A stretch of 64,000 nucleotides of DNA from Mangrovimicrobium sp033283385 (lineage in GTDB: Bacteria; Pseudomonadota; Gammaproteobacteria; Pseudomonadales; Halieaceae): assembly GCA_033283385.1 (NCBI GenBank), contig JAWMQQ010000001.1, positions 2,480,001 to 2,544,000 on the forward strand, given 5' to 3'. The stretch's first letter is position 1. Each line of letters opens with the position of its first letter. The notes under the pieces were generated by a model, which saw only the letters and a program-made list of their open reading frames with translations, was not told where the DNA came from and did not search any database. The translations under genes were made by a program, and so were the position numbers. Shown in pieces: positions 17,461 to 25,900 of this stretch.

Positions 17461-17823
17461 TTAAGTCAGGTGCGGATGCGCCTTGGGGACGTTCTGTGTA
17501 AGCGCCTTCAGCCAGGCAGTCACTGCATCATCATCAAAACCCTCGTCCAGACACTTTGTCGCGAACTCGCGCAACGTGTTACCGGTGACTCCGGGGCTGC
17601 AGGGGTCGCCAAAGCAGATATCGGCAATGAGACCAACCATAAAACGGGCTGGACCTTCGACTGGTAGCTCACCAACACGGTCGAAAAACGAGATCCAATG
17701 ATCGACGTCATCAACCACTCCATCGCGGTGAGCAGAGGGACTTTTGCCATAGAAATGGCCAATCGTTCCCCCAGTGACTGCGCTGGCGGCAACGATGCCG
17801 AGAGCAGGTATCAACGGGATCAT
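17461..17823 (-). CDS. Small protein with N-terminal membrane segment (120 aa)
   Basis: Begins MIPLIPALGIVAASAVTGG, one hydrophobic helix, then a soluble acidic domain with three Cys (DICFGDPCSPG, ATKCLDE). Its ATG overlaps the stop of the 37-residue gene (ATGA), so it is translationally coupled. Third gene of the small operon. No family recognised. Confidence 0.7.
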   Translation of the reverse strand: MIPLIPALGIVAASAVTGGTIGHFYGKSPSAHRDGVVDDVDHWISFFDRVGELPVEGPARFMVGLIADICFGDPCSPGVTGNTLREFATKCLDEGFDDDAVTAWLKALTQNVPKAHPHLT

Positions 17824-17933
17824 GCTTCATCACCATTGGTACTGCGGGACTTCTCCGCCTCACGACGGTAAAACTCAGTAAAACTTACTCCAAAAAAGAC
17901 GGCCGTCATTGGCCATAACATAATCGCAGGCAT
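17820..17933 (-). CDS. Very small membrane protein (37 aa)
   Basis: Encodes MPAIMLWPMTAVFFGVSFTE followed by FYRREAEKSRSTNGDEA: one transmembrane helix and a charged tail. GGAGG lies 6 bases before the ATG, directly after the stop of the upstream 82-residue gene, and its own stop overlaps the next start by 4 bases. This spacing and coupling make it convincing despite its size. Function unknown. Confidence 0.7.
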   Translation of the reverse strand: MPAIMLWPMTAVFFGVSFTEFYRREAEKSRSTNGDEA

Positions 17934-17944
17934 TTCTATTCCTC

Positions 17945-18193
17945 CTAGGGATGTTGAGTTGCGATACGGCGGATTTGTGCACGGGCATTCTTGCCGGCAC
18001 GCCAGTCACTCGGCGTCCCGGCAACAAACACTGGGATCGGGAACCGCTCGAACGAGAGCCGGTAGTGACCGTTCCTTAAGGTGAGATTCAAGAGTGCATG
18101 CCCCAGCTCATCAGCCTCCTTAACCAATGCTGAGATGTGATCGGGAATTTTCTTGAGCCCGGCAAGAGCCCGAACTTTCTTGGCTCGCTTCAT
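17945..18193 (-). CDS. Small basic protein (82 aa), first gene of sigma-54-type operon
   Basis: Begins MKRAKKVRALAGLKKIPDHI: highly basic N-terminus, an amphipathic helix, then a beta-rich part (YRLSFERFPIPVFVAG) and a basic C-terminus; nucleic-acid or membrane binding are both possible. The ATG has GGAG 7 bases upstream and lies about 40 bases below the predicted start site of the -24/-12 promoter. It heads the operon of five small genes. No family recognised. Confidence 0.7.
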   Translation of the reverse strand: MKRAKKVRALAGLKKIPDHISALVKEADELGHALLNLTLRNGHYRLSFERFPIPVFVAGTPSDWRAGKNARAQIRRIATQHP

Positions 18194-18241
18194 CGTTTTG
18201 CTCCTGTGACGAGTAATTAGCTATTGCAATTACCCACTACT

Positions 18242-18259
18242 TAGCTTAAATCGTGCCAA
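18242..18259 (-). promoter_or_regulatory. Sigma-54 (-24/-12) promoter of the small-gene operon
   Basis: On the minus strand the sequence reads TTGGCACGATTTAAGCTA. TGGCACG is the full -24 consensus, and the invariant GG (18257-18256) and GC (18245-18244) are separated by exactly 10 bases, as sigma-54 requires. The predicted start is near 18232, about 40 bases before the ATG at 18193. The divergent gene encodes a sigma-54-type activator, which fits. Confidence 0.75.
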
Positions 18260-18322
18260 TCTTATAACTCATTGTTTTATATGGTTTTTATATTTTTAGC
18301 TTGTTTAATTAACAATCCATTT

Positions 18323-18370
18323 TTGATTGATATCATTCTTTATAGATTGTATAAATCCTATTTAGATTGT
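18323..18370. promoter_or_regulatory. Three GATTG boxes with exact 20-bp period (candidate activator sites)
   Basis: GATTG occurs at 18325, 18345 and 18365. The second and third are embedded in identical TAGATTGT; the first is TTGATTGA. A 20-bp period places them on one face of the helix. They lie about 65-115 bp upstream of the -24 element, the normal place for an enhancer-binding protein, and close to the start of the regulator gene, so they could also mediate autoregulation. Confidence 0.55.
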
Positions 18371-18416
18371 TCTCTATGAAGACCTTTGAAAGAGATCAGC
18401 GTGGAGCCAGAAGCCA

Positions 18417-19985
18417 ATGACAAAAGTATATTTGTCGTGGGTGGGTGCAGATGATTTCTATCAGTACCGTCACGAAACCAAAGGCCCCAGGATTGCCGCC
18501 TTAGGCCAGGGCCTGAGATATGACGACTATGCCGAGATTCACCTGCTTTCCAACCGGGATGTAGATGAGACAGAAGAGCTGGTTGATTGGCTCGGAAAAG
18601 AGACCAAACTCAAGGTAAAGCCCAACATTGAGTACCACAAAAGCATTGGGGTCACAGATTATGGAGCCCTTTACAAAATCGTAGAGACCAAGGTTAGGGA
18701 GCTCTTTGAGAAACATCGTGATCTTGACCTTGTGCTGCACACATCAACTGGCACCCGGCAAATGGGCGCTGTCATGGTTTTGGTGGGCAAGGAGTATGGC
18801 GCTAGATGCATCAATTCCTGGAAGTCTGGGAACACATACCATTGCGTTGAGGCTGAGATTCCCCTGGATATCACCTCGGTACTTCGAAGCTCCATAGCCA
18901 GATCACAGGAAAACTTAGCGGAAATAATTGGCGAAAGTCCACCGATGATGCGTGCTAAACATCTAGCAGCAAAATTCGCTCTCGCTGACGTGCCCATCCT
19001 AATTCTGGGTGAGACGGGTACAGGGAAGGAGCTCTTCGCCAAAGCGATAAATGCGCAGGCGCGTGCGCCCGGCCGAGATCCTGAAAAGTACATCCCTGTC
19101 AACTGTAGTGCGTTCACGGAGCCTACGATCGCCCATTCAGAGTTATTTGGTCACACACAAGGCTCGTTCACCGGCGCACACCAAAAAAAATGCGGGATAT
19201 TCGAGAGGATGGACGGCGGCACTGTTTTCCTGGATGAATTTGGCGAACTGCCATTGGACACGCAGAAAAACCTACTACGAGTTGCGGTCGACTATGGAAA
19301 ACAGGAAATCTTGCCGTTGGGCGCCGACAATCCGACCAAAGTAAACGTACGGATCATCGCTGCCACGAACAGAGAACTGGGGTTCGACGCTACAGAGGAT
19401 AGATTCAGATCAGACCTGTATCACCGAATCGCTATAGGCGTCATTAAGTTGCCGCCACTTCGCGAAAGAGCGGGTGATATTCAGCTTCTTGTTCAGTATG
19501 AAATGGAGAAGATACGCAAAAGCCTCGGGCGTGGACGTCTAACCGTGAGTGATAGTGCCATGGAGTACATAACTTCCTATTCCTGGCCTGGTAATGTCCG
19601 GGAGCTTAAGAACGTGCTCCTTCGAGCTTGCATTCTTTGTGATGGTGAACAGTTGACGGACATGGATATTCGGGAATCAATTCAACTTGGGCAGCCAGGT
19701 ACCGAAGAAGAAACCGAAACGCGAGAAAATGCGGTATCTAACCGTAGTACTAACGAAATATTTGCAGAGGAAGACCGCATGTTGTCCAAACTTGGGCCCA
19801 ACTTCGATTTGCGCGATGAACTACGCAATATCGAACAGCGATATATTCAGCTCGCTCTTCGAAAGACCAATCAACATCGCGGAAAGGCTGCGGCAGAACT
19901 AGGTCTAAAAAGCTATCAAGACGTGTCGAAGCGATTGAAAAAAACTGAGGCCATCAATGCCAGAGGCCGCGAAAATGCTAGATAA
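18417..19985 (+). CDS. RtcR-like sigma-54 activator with CARF-type sensor domain
   Basis: 522 residues. The N-terminal ~160 resemble the RtcR/CARF sensor (a Rossmann-like fold with LVLHTSTGTRQMGAVMVLVG at 105-124), which in relatives binds RNA ends or cyclic oligonucleotides. The AAA+ domain has Walker A GETGTGKE (198-205), the sigma-54-contacting loop GSFTGA (249-254), Walker B VFLDEFGEL, and a WPGNVREL sensor II. A Fis-type helix-turn-helix ends the protein. GGAG lies about 10 bases before the ATG. It overlaps the PurM-like gene downstream and is divergent from a sigma-54-type promoter driving five small genes. No rtcB/rtcA is nearby, so this is not the standard RNA-repair operon. Confidence 0.88.
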   Translation: MTKVYLSWVGADDFYQYRHETKGPRIAALGQGLRYDDYAEIHLLSNRDVDETEELVDWLGKETKLKVKPNIEYHKSIGVTDYGALYKIVETKVRELFEKHRDLDLVLHTSTGTRQMGAVMVLVGKEYGARCINSWKSGNTYHCVEAEIPLDITSVLRSSIARSQENLAEIIGESPPMMRAKHLAAKFALADVPILILGETGTGKELFAKAINAQARAPGRDPEKYIPVNCSAFTEPTIAHSELFGHTQGSFTGAHQKKCGIFERMDGGTVFLDEFGELPLDTQKNLLRVAVDYGKQEILPLGADNPTKVNVRIIAATNRELGFDATEDRFRSDLYHRIAIGVIKLPPLRERAGDIQLLVQYEMEKIRKSLGRGRLTVSDSAMEYITSYSWPGNVRELKNVLLRACILCDGEQLTDMDIRESIQLGQPGTEEETETRENAVSNRSTNEIFAEEDRMLSKLGPNFDLRDELRNIEQRYIQLALRKTNQHRGKAAAELGLKSYQDVSKRLKKTEAINARGRENAR

Positions 19986-21087
19986 GCATTCAACGCTTGC
20001 CGAAGTTGGTGAAAAGACACTTGTCTCGCATATCACCAATTTTCTGGGTCAGCCTGCCTCACTGGTTGACGGTTATGGGCACGATGCGGCGTTTCTGGAT
20101 ATTGATCTAGGAAACGACGAGCTTTTGGCACTAAACACCGATCGCTCGGGGCTGAATTTAGCGTATCAGTTAGGTCTTGCTGACGCAGAGTGTGTTGGCG
20201 ACCTAGGTGTATCGCATGCGATCAGCGACATAGTAGCGGGCGGGGCTGAACCAATAGCAGTGACACTAGCGCTGTTGATGCCTCCAGATACCACTATTGA
20301 ATTCGTAGAACAAGTGGTAAGCGGCGCCAAGCTAGCGGCAGCAAGGTATGGTGCTTTCATCGCAGGAGGTGACTCCAAACAGAACCCCAAGTTTGCAGTT
20401 GTTGTGACAGCTATCGGGAAGGTGAAGCGCCAATTACGGCTGGGTAGATCCGGTGTCGCGCCTGGCGATGTACTCGCTACTACGGGTTACTTTGGGTCCA
20501 TGTTACTGGGATCGATGGCATTCAAACGTAATTTGGATGTTACCGAGCAAGAGTCGCGGATTATGAGAGATGCCCTAGTACGGCAAAGGCCGCCATATGA
20601 ACTTGGAATAGCCATCTCATCGGCCGGTGTTGCTTCATCCTGCATGGATATAAGTGACGGATTAGCAAGCGCACTCTATAGCATGACAAGTGCTAGCGGC
20701 CTGGGTGCGTTAATTCAGGAATCGCAATTACCTATAGATCCCGGTTTAGCCGACTTTGCCAACAAACTAGGCCTATCCAAAACGCAGCTCAGTTTCGCAG
20801 GAGGGGACTGGCAGTACCTTTACTCCTTCCCCGAAACAAAGTTCGACGAAGCAGAGGCTATAGCTTCTGGTTTAGGAGAAAAGCTAATTCGGATTGGCAA
20901 GGCGGTAGACTGTAACTTTGTATCCATTAAAACAACCAGCGGACATCTCAGGCATTTGGGAAAACTGGAACATGACAGCTTCAAGGATAGACGGAAGGGT
21001 AAGGGGTATTTTGATCTTCTCTCAGAACCTCAATCTTGCTTTGGCCCACACCTAAACCCTGAGGAAATAATGAGCCTTGAGACCTAA
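19957..21087 (+). CDS. PurM/ThiL/SelD-superfamily kinase-like protein
   Basis: 376 residues with the AIR-synthase fold: GHDAAFLDI (41-49), the ALNTDRSGLN strand, the Gly/Asp helix GDLGVSHAISDIVAGGAEP (81-99), and the AGGDSKQNPK loop (~136-145). This is the pattern of ThiL, SelD and HypE ATP-dependent enzymes. The ATG at 19957 has TGAGG 6 bases upstream and overlaps the regulator gene by 29 bases; the ATG at 19975 is less well placed. The partner genes (a CARF sigma-54 regulator and a ThyA-like protein) do not fit thiamine or selenium metabolism, so the substrate is probably a nucleotide-like molecule. That is inference. Confidence 0.8.
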   Translation: MPEAAKMLDKHSTLAEVGEKTLVSHITNFLGQPASLVDGYGHDAAFLDIDLGNDELLALNTDRSGLNLAYQLGLADAECVGDLGVSHAISDIVAGGAEPIAVTLALLMPPDTTIEFVEQVVSGAKLAAARYGAFIAGGDSKQNPKFAVVVTAIGKVKRQLRLGRSGVAPGDVLATTGYFGSMLLGSMAFKRNLDVTEQESRIMRDALVRQRPPYELGIAISSAGVASSCMDISDGLASALYSMTSASGLGALIQESQLPIDPGLADFANKLGLSKTQLSFAGGDWQYLYSFPETKFDEAEAIASGLGEKLIRIGKAVDCNFVSIKTTSGHLRHLGKLEHDSFKDRRKGKGYFDLLSEPQSCFGPHLNPEEIMSLET

Positions 21088-21092
21088 TACTA

Positions 21093-21791
21093 GTGAACTT
21101 ATCTATGGAAACATCCGCCGGCACGGTCCAGGCGAAAACAATAGGCGAGTGCTGGAAGGCGTCCGTAAAAACTGTGCTTGAACATGGCCAAACCCATATC
21201 GATGAAGATTGTGAACTCCTTGAGATAATTGGTCTTTCAGTAAAGGTTGAGCATCCGAATTCACGCGATACTTACATTGAAGCGCACTGTGACCGGGATG
21301 TACTAGAAAGAACGAAGCACAAATTTAGACAAGGAGTCGAGATGCCAGACAAGCCCTTCACCTATGGGCAGAGGATCTACGACTTCGACGGGGTTAATCA
21401 GTTCGAATGGCTCGTTGAACGAATTTCAAGAAAGCCTGAAACTAAATCTGCAACAATCTGCTTGCTCCGACCAGGTGATCCCAGCACAAATATTCCTTGC
21501 CTGACGGCTCTCGATGCCAAAATACGCGGTGGTCTCGTCAATTTGCAGTTTTTCTTTCGTAGTCAGAATATCTTCGGCAGGCAGTACGCAAACCTCGTTG
21601 CTCTTGCTGAATTTCAGGAAGAGCTTGCTCACCGGCTCGACTTTGAAGTAGGAATTATGCAAGGGTATGTCGCTTCAGCGCATATATATGAATTCGATAG
21701 GAATGAAGCCAAGCGACTAGTTCGCGGACAACCGATTAGGTTAATAGATAGGTACTACACGGAAGGACCTAGCTCCACGCGATCCAATTGA
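21093..21791 (+). CDS. Thymidylate-synthase-superfamily protein
   Basis: 232 residues. The C-terminal half matches the ThyA core: PCLTAL with the nucleophile position C136, R156-S157 (LQFFFRSQN), N167 (YANLVAL) and H197-I-Y199 (SAHIYEF). The RS-x-D Asp of ThyA is replaced by N159, and the N-terminal folate/dUMP region is divergent. It may therefore act on a different pyrimidine nucleotide or use a different carbon donor. The start is GTG 21093, five bases after the upstream stop, or ATG 21105; neither has a strong ribosome site, consistent with coupling. Third gene of the regulator/PurM-like/ThyA-like set. Confidence 0.75.
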   Translation: MNLSMETSAGTVQAKTIGECWKASVKTVLEHGQTHIDEDCELLEIIGLSVKVEHPNSRDTYIEAHCDRDVLERTKHKFRQGVEMPDKPFTYGQRIYDFDGVNQFEWLVERISRKPETKSATICLLRPGDPSTNIPCLTALDAKIRGGLVNLQFFFRSQNIFGRQYANLVALAEFQEELAHRLDFEVGIMQGYVASAHIYEFDRNEAKRLVRGQPIRLIDRYYTEGPSSTRSN

Positions 21792-21972
21792 GAATTTAAT
21801 AATGGGGCCTTCAACCGCAAATTCTCGCTGCTGTTGGGTTTGGGTCAATCCATATGCATGACCAGTATCTCGGCACTGATAAGGATGGCTTCGAAACGCT
21901 ACTGTTAAAGCTTGAGGTGCATTTGCGGGCGCCACAGAAATCAGAACGGTGGGCCATGTATCGTCTTATTGC

Positions 21973-22065
21973 GTCGATACAATTGGCCATTACCTTATTT
22001 ATACCGTGCTCGGTAGCGTAGTCTGGGGACACCAGTTCGGTTTTCTAAAGTGGTCGGGGGCTTGC
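21973..22065 (+). pseudogene. Fragment of a paralogue of the 56.5-kb secreted protein
   Basis: 31 codons align without gaps to residues ~31-61 of the protein at 56521-57069, sharing about 20 of 31 residues including VWGHQFGF and SGAC. Similarity stops abruptly after the Cys, and there is no signal peptide or start upstream. This is a truncated relic of a second family member inside the island. Confidence 0.65.
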
Positions 22066-22106
22066 TGTAAGGAGCCCCGGGTACAGCACCTAAGGCTCCG
22101 TGCTCA

Positions 22107-22208
22107 TTATGCTTTTCCCTGCACGTTGAAAGAAACTACTTCTTCCAAGGCTTCATTTTCTTCGCCTGGGCGAGGCGTGAGCTTGACATAGCCGTGTTCT
22201 ATTCGCAT
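22107..22208 (-). CDS. Possible 33-residue small protein
   Basis: Starts MRIEHGYVKLTPRPGEENEA and ends FNVQGKA; GAGGA lies just before the ATG, spacing only 2 bases. It sits 39 bases downstream of the DUF3293 gene on the same strand. Composition is protein-like, but the size and tight ribosome spacing leave doubt; it may be a fragment. Confidence 0.35.
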   Translation of the reverse strand: MRIEHGYVKLTPRPGEENEALEEVVSFNVQGKA

Positions 22209-22247
22209 GTTCCTCGCGTCTAACCAATGGCGATTTGAACCTCCTCT

Positions 22248-22760
22248 TCAGAGGAACAGCAACTCCGCGGCTCCCGCGGCCTCACCGATCAGTATCGCGT
22301 TCTGGTCGAATACGATGCCCAACGCTTCCGCGTGCAAAAAGTCGATGCCAGGTACAAAATAACTGGGCTCGCGCCAGTCATCAGCGGGGCTGCGCCCTAC
22401 TCCCTCGATCGTACCGGGATAGCTCAGGTACAGCACTTCACCCAAAACGCGGTGACGGTGGGCGTTTTCCTGGTCACTCAGCACTACTGAGCGCGGATTA
22501 CAGGCGGTAATAAAACACCACTGTTTTTTCTCCGTGGCCGATAGTACTTCGGCGAGTAGGGCATTTATATTGCCTGGCGTCAGAACGATGGTGTCTGTTC
22601 CACTCGTAAATTCAAATAGGGTCTCATTGTAGGCACGGACAACATCTAGCTTCAGCGAGTGCATAGATTGCACGCTATTGCTCGGATCGAGCCCATAGCC
22701 CTGCAGATTCATACCCATGCGCAGTTCGTAGCCAATGTATTCCCGATCGGTATTATCCAT
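22248..22760 (-). CDS. DUF3293 protein
   Basis: About 170 residues with the DUF3293 pattern: FITACNPRS, ENAHRHRVLGEVL, WREPSYFVPGIDFLHAEALG, FDQNAI and a hydrophobic tail. The start is taken at ATG 22760 (MDNTDREYIGYELR), which has GGAGG about 10 bases upstream; the frame is open to 22805. The function of DUF3293 is not known. It ends the leftward series that begins with the DISARM genes, but a gap of about 150 bases separates it from the helicase-nuclease gene. Confidence 0.8.
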   Translation of the reverse strand: MDNTDREYIGYELRMGMNLQGYGLDPSNSVQSMHSLKLDVVRAYNETLFEFTSGTDTIVLTPGNINALLAEVLSATEKKQWCFITACNPRSVVLSDQENAHRHRVLGEVLYLSYPGTIEGVGRSPADDWREPSYFVPGIDFLHAEALGIVFDQNAILIGEAAGAAELLFL

Positions 22761-22906
22761 TCGAATTTGATCCTCCCTGGATGCCTGGTAAGCGCCCAGC
22801 CTCAACCCTCACCAATATCAACGAAAGCAAACCGGCGCTTATATGAGGTCAGCATGTATATTAAAAAGCTACAAAGCACGAAAGGGACAGCCGGACTGAC
22901 CCGACA

Positions 22907-25900
22907 TCAGCCAATTTCCCCGATGATTTTACTGATTAACTCGCTATCTATACCCTGCCCCTCATGCTCCTCGGTAGTAATGAGTGATCCTTTGCTGCCA
23001 CCACCATTCTCAATGGGGTTTATCCCATGAGCGATATAGTCTTCCCTCTTCCGCTGCCACCTCTCGCGATATTGAGGATCTGACATCAAGCCAAGATGCT
23101 CCCAGTAGTAGATCTCACCAGAGTCGTCGTCTTCAATGACGAAGTCGGGGTAACGTTCTTTCCCATTGATCACGACCAGAGGTTCATAACTATATTCGAT
23201 ACCGGCGGCATGTAATTGGTTGGCAATGATAACTTCTGATTTAGACCTAACACGTTCACCGCGAGCTGTGCGATGGATACGGTTTGCATCCAAGAATATA
23301 TGTCTGTTTAGCACCTCTATATCCACGGGCTGGGGATCGACGAAGATGTTGGTTAGTCTCTTTGCAACTTCCGAGTAGTCTGGCGAACTGAACCTAGCAA
23401 TATCTCGGAAGTCACCTTGGTGGAATATGACCACCTTCTCCTTATGGCGGGTAAGGGCCGTATATAACATTTCTCGGCTGAGTAAGCGGCATGGATTGGG
23501 TACCACTAAAAAGGTCTTTCCGAACTCACTGCCTTGTGTTTTGTGCACTGTTAGAGCATAGGCTAGTTCGAGTGGCGGGCTGGCATCTTCACCGGAGAAC
23601 TCTGAAGCGAAATACTTGTATTGGGGACTGCCATTGGCATATTCCGGCCCCGTTTGCGCCGCCAACTCGACCTCCAAGTGTCTAGGTACTCCCTTTCCCT
23701 TCTGATACTTACCAACCACTATGCCTATATCGCCATTGGCAACGTAGGGGCTTTCGATTTCAGGATATACCTTACGCTTGGAACTATTTCGGACGTTGAT
23801 GACCTTGTCGCCCCATAGAATGCCCTGCGGGCCCATCGGCTTAGGAATCTTAGGCCAACGCTGTGCTGCCATATGCTGAGCCCGCTCACGAAACTTATTC
23901 TGAAGCAGCCTATTTATGGCCTCTACCCCCACCTGGGAAGCCCTGAGTGGAGAGAGAATCTGCCAGTCCTCGGCACTTTCGGCAGCGCCACGACGATCCT
24001 TCCAGCGGTTGTTGAAGAAGACGATGTCGGGATTCTTGTCCCATCGCGCGCCACCGATGCTGACCCCAAACCCAGCCTCATCAGTATCTGATTCCAATCC
24101 CAACTGCTCGACGAGCTCTTCGATTAGCCTACGCTGCAGATCATCAGGGGAAGACCAGGTAACCAATTTCAAGCCATCGACTGTGCCTGCGCTAATCTTC
24201 GACCATATCTCATCCGCAGCAGGATCCAATCCGCGACCGCTAAAGTAATCCGCAAACAACAGATCTTCCCTGGGCTCGTCGCTCTCTGACAATTGGCGTC
24301 TCGGAATAGTAAGTCCTGCATAACCCTGGTGTACGCTGGGGAATTTGTGGACCTCATCGACTGGACGCAACCTCTCGACGATATCCACGAAAGGACGCCC
24401 TGCGCCAATGGGCGGCAGCTGCTGTGGATCACCCACCAGTATCAAGCGGTCGACATTCTTGATACCGGATAGGAGCGCCGCCAATTGGTCCTCTGTCAGC
24501 ATCGAGCACTCATCGATAATTACCGTACGTCTATCCGTACAAGCGTCCGCAGTGCTGTTCCATATGTATCTACCCCCTTCTGCGTCGTATCGTCCATATT
24601 TGAGCAAAAATTGAGCGATAGTCTGGCCATGTTTGACCATTCCCGTTGCTTGTTCCAGACGGACTCTAGCCTTGCCGGTCGGCGCCAAAAGTAAAAGTCC
24701 GCCATCTTGAACACCAGGTATTCTGCAGAGTGCTTTGAGCAAAGTACTCTTCCCAGTACCTGCCGACCCAGTCAAAACGGATATACCAGAACGGTAAATC
24801 TCCTCCAACGAGGCGGCCTTTTCCTCTCTTGCCCTAGTTTCTGCTTTGGCCAGGGTGGGATCCTCTGGGATGCTTTGATCGATCGCATCTTCGACAAGAG
24901 CATTCCAGTCGAAGCCCCCCTCCGAACGTTTCCTCTTCAGTCGCTTTTCTACGGTTCGACTAATCAGCTTTCGTGTCGACGAAAATTCGAAAAGCTGTAA
25001 TGCGGGCGCGCCACCTTCGAGATGAACTAGCTCGATAAACTCACCGAACTCTCCAGTAACTACCGAAAGTAGATCCTCGTCGACCCTGCATTCGGGTTGC
25101 AAGGGTCTATTTCTAATTCGCTGAATGACCCAGTCACTCGGAAGCAAAGTATGCCCCTCGTTGATCGCTTCACTCAAAACGAGAATACAAAGAGCTCGTA
25201 CGCGGCGAGGATCTACCGACTCTGAAACGAGCGTGGGTTCCTCGAGCGGAAAGTATTCTCTGACGTGCTGCTCGGGAAATACGCCACGATCTATGGCGCC
25301 GAATTGAATCGGATCTGGATCATAGCGATCTAGCTCATAGAGTAGATAGGGATTTTTGAGTATCGCCTCGTCATCGTATTCTCCAAACTCCATTGCAGGT
25401 CTCTGATCACGCTGATAGAAACGTTCTGCTTGTGACTCATTGATTGCGCAACGACTCAGCATATCTAGAAGTCGCCGACGGTTTTCTGCCAGAGCCTTCC
25501 ATTTCTTCGCCATGGTAGGACCGACGTCATCCTTGAGATATGAAGGTAAAACACTCGGATCTTCGATAATATCGGACAATCTATCCCAAGGACTTATAGT
25601 GTGGACCGCGTCCTCATCATCGATAGTTTGGATGATGTACCATGCCAACAAAGTTCCGTGATTGAAGCCAAAGGCAGACAACGCAGAACCAAAGCCTGGG
25701 AATGGACCACGGACCTTCCAAAGTCGATTGAGCTCTTTGTCGATCCATCGCAGTATTTTTTCCCATGGCCCCTCCATGGTGTGCTTGAAAACCTTGACCG
25801 CTCTCTCGCATTCCAGAAGCGATGCTATACCTCCATCGTGCGGCAGTAGTTCGGATCCGTAAGAGTACTCAGAGAAAAAATCGTTGGGGGCGAACGCGAT

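Larger units (their letters stand above)
21792..22247. other. Intergenic region with gene fragments
   Basis: About 455 bases between convergent genes. It holds a fragment similar to the secreted-protein gene at 56.5 kb (listed separately), a possible 33-codon leftward frame, and an open 55-codon rightward stretch (21854-22021, MHDQYLGTDKDGFETLLLKL...) of coding-like composition without a ribosome site. It looks like rearrangement debris. Confidence 0.5.

Noticed and set aside
18417..19985. Type III CRISPR ancillary regulator
   Set aside because: The CARF-type domain suggested it, but there is no repeat array, Cas10 or other cas gene in the window, and the AAA+/GSFTGA/Fis parts fit an RtcR-like activator.
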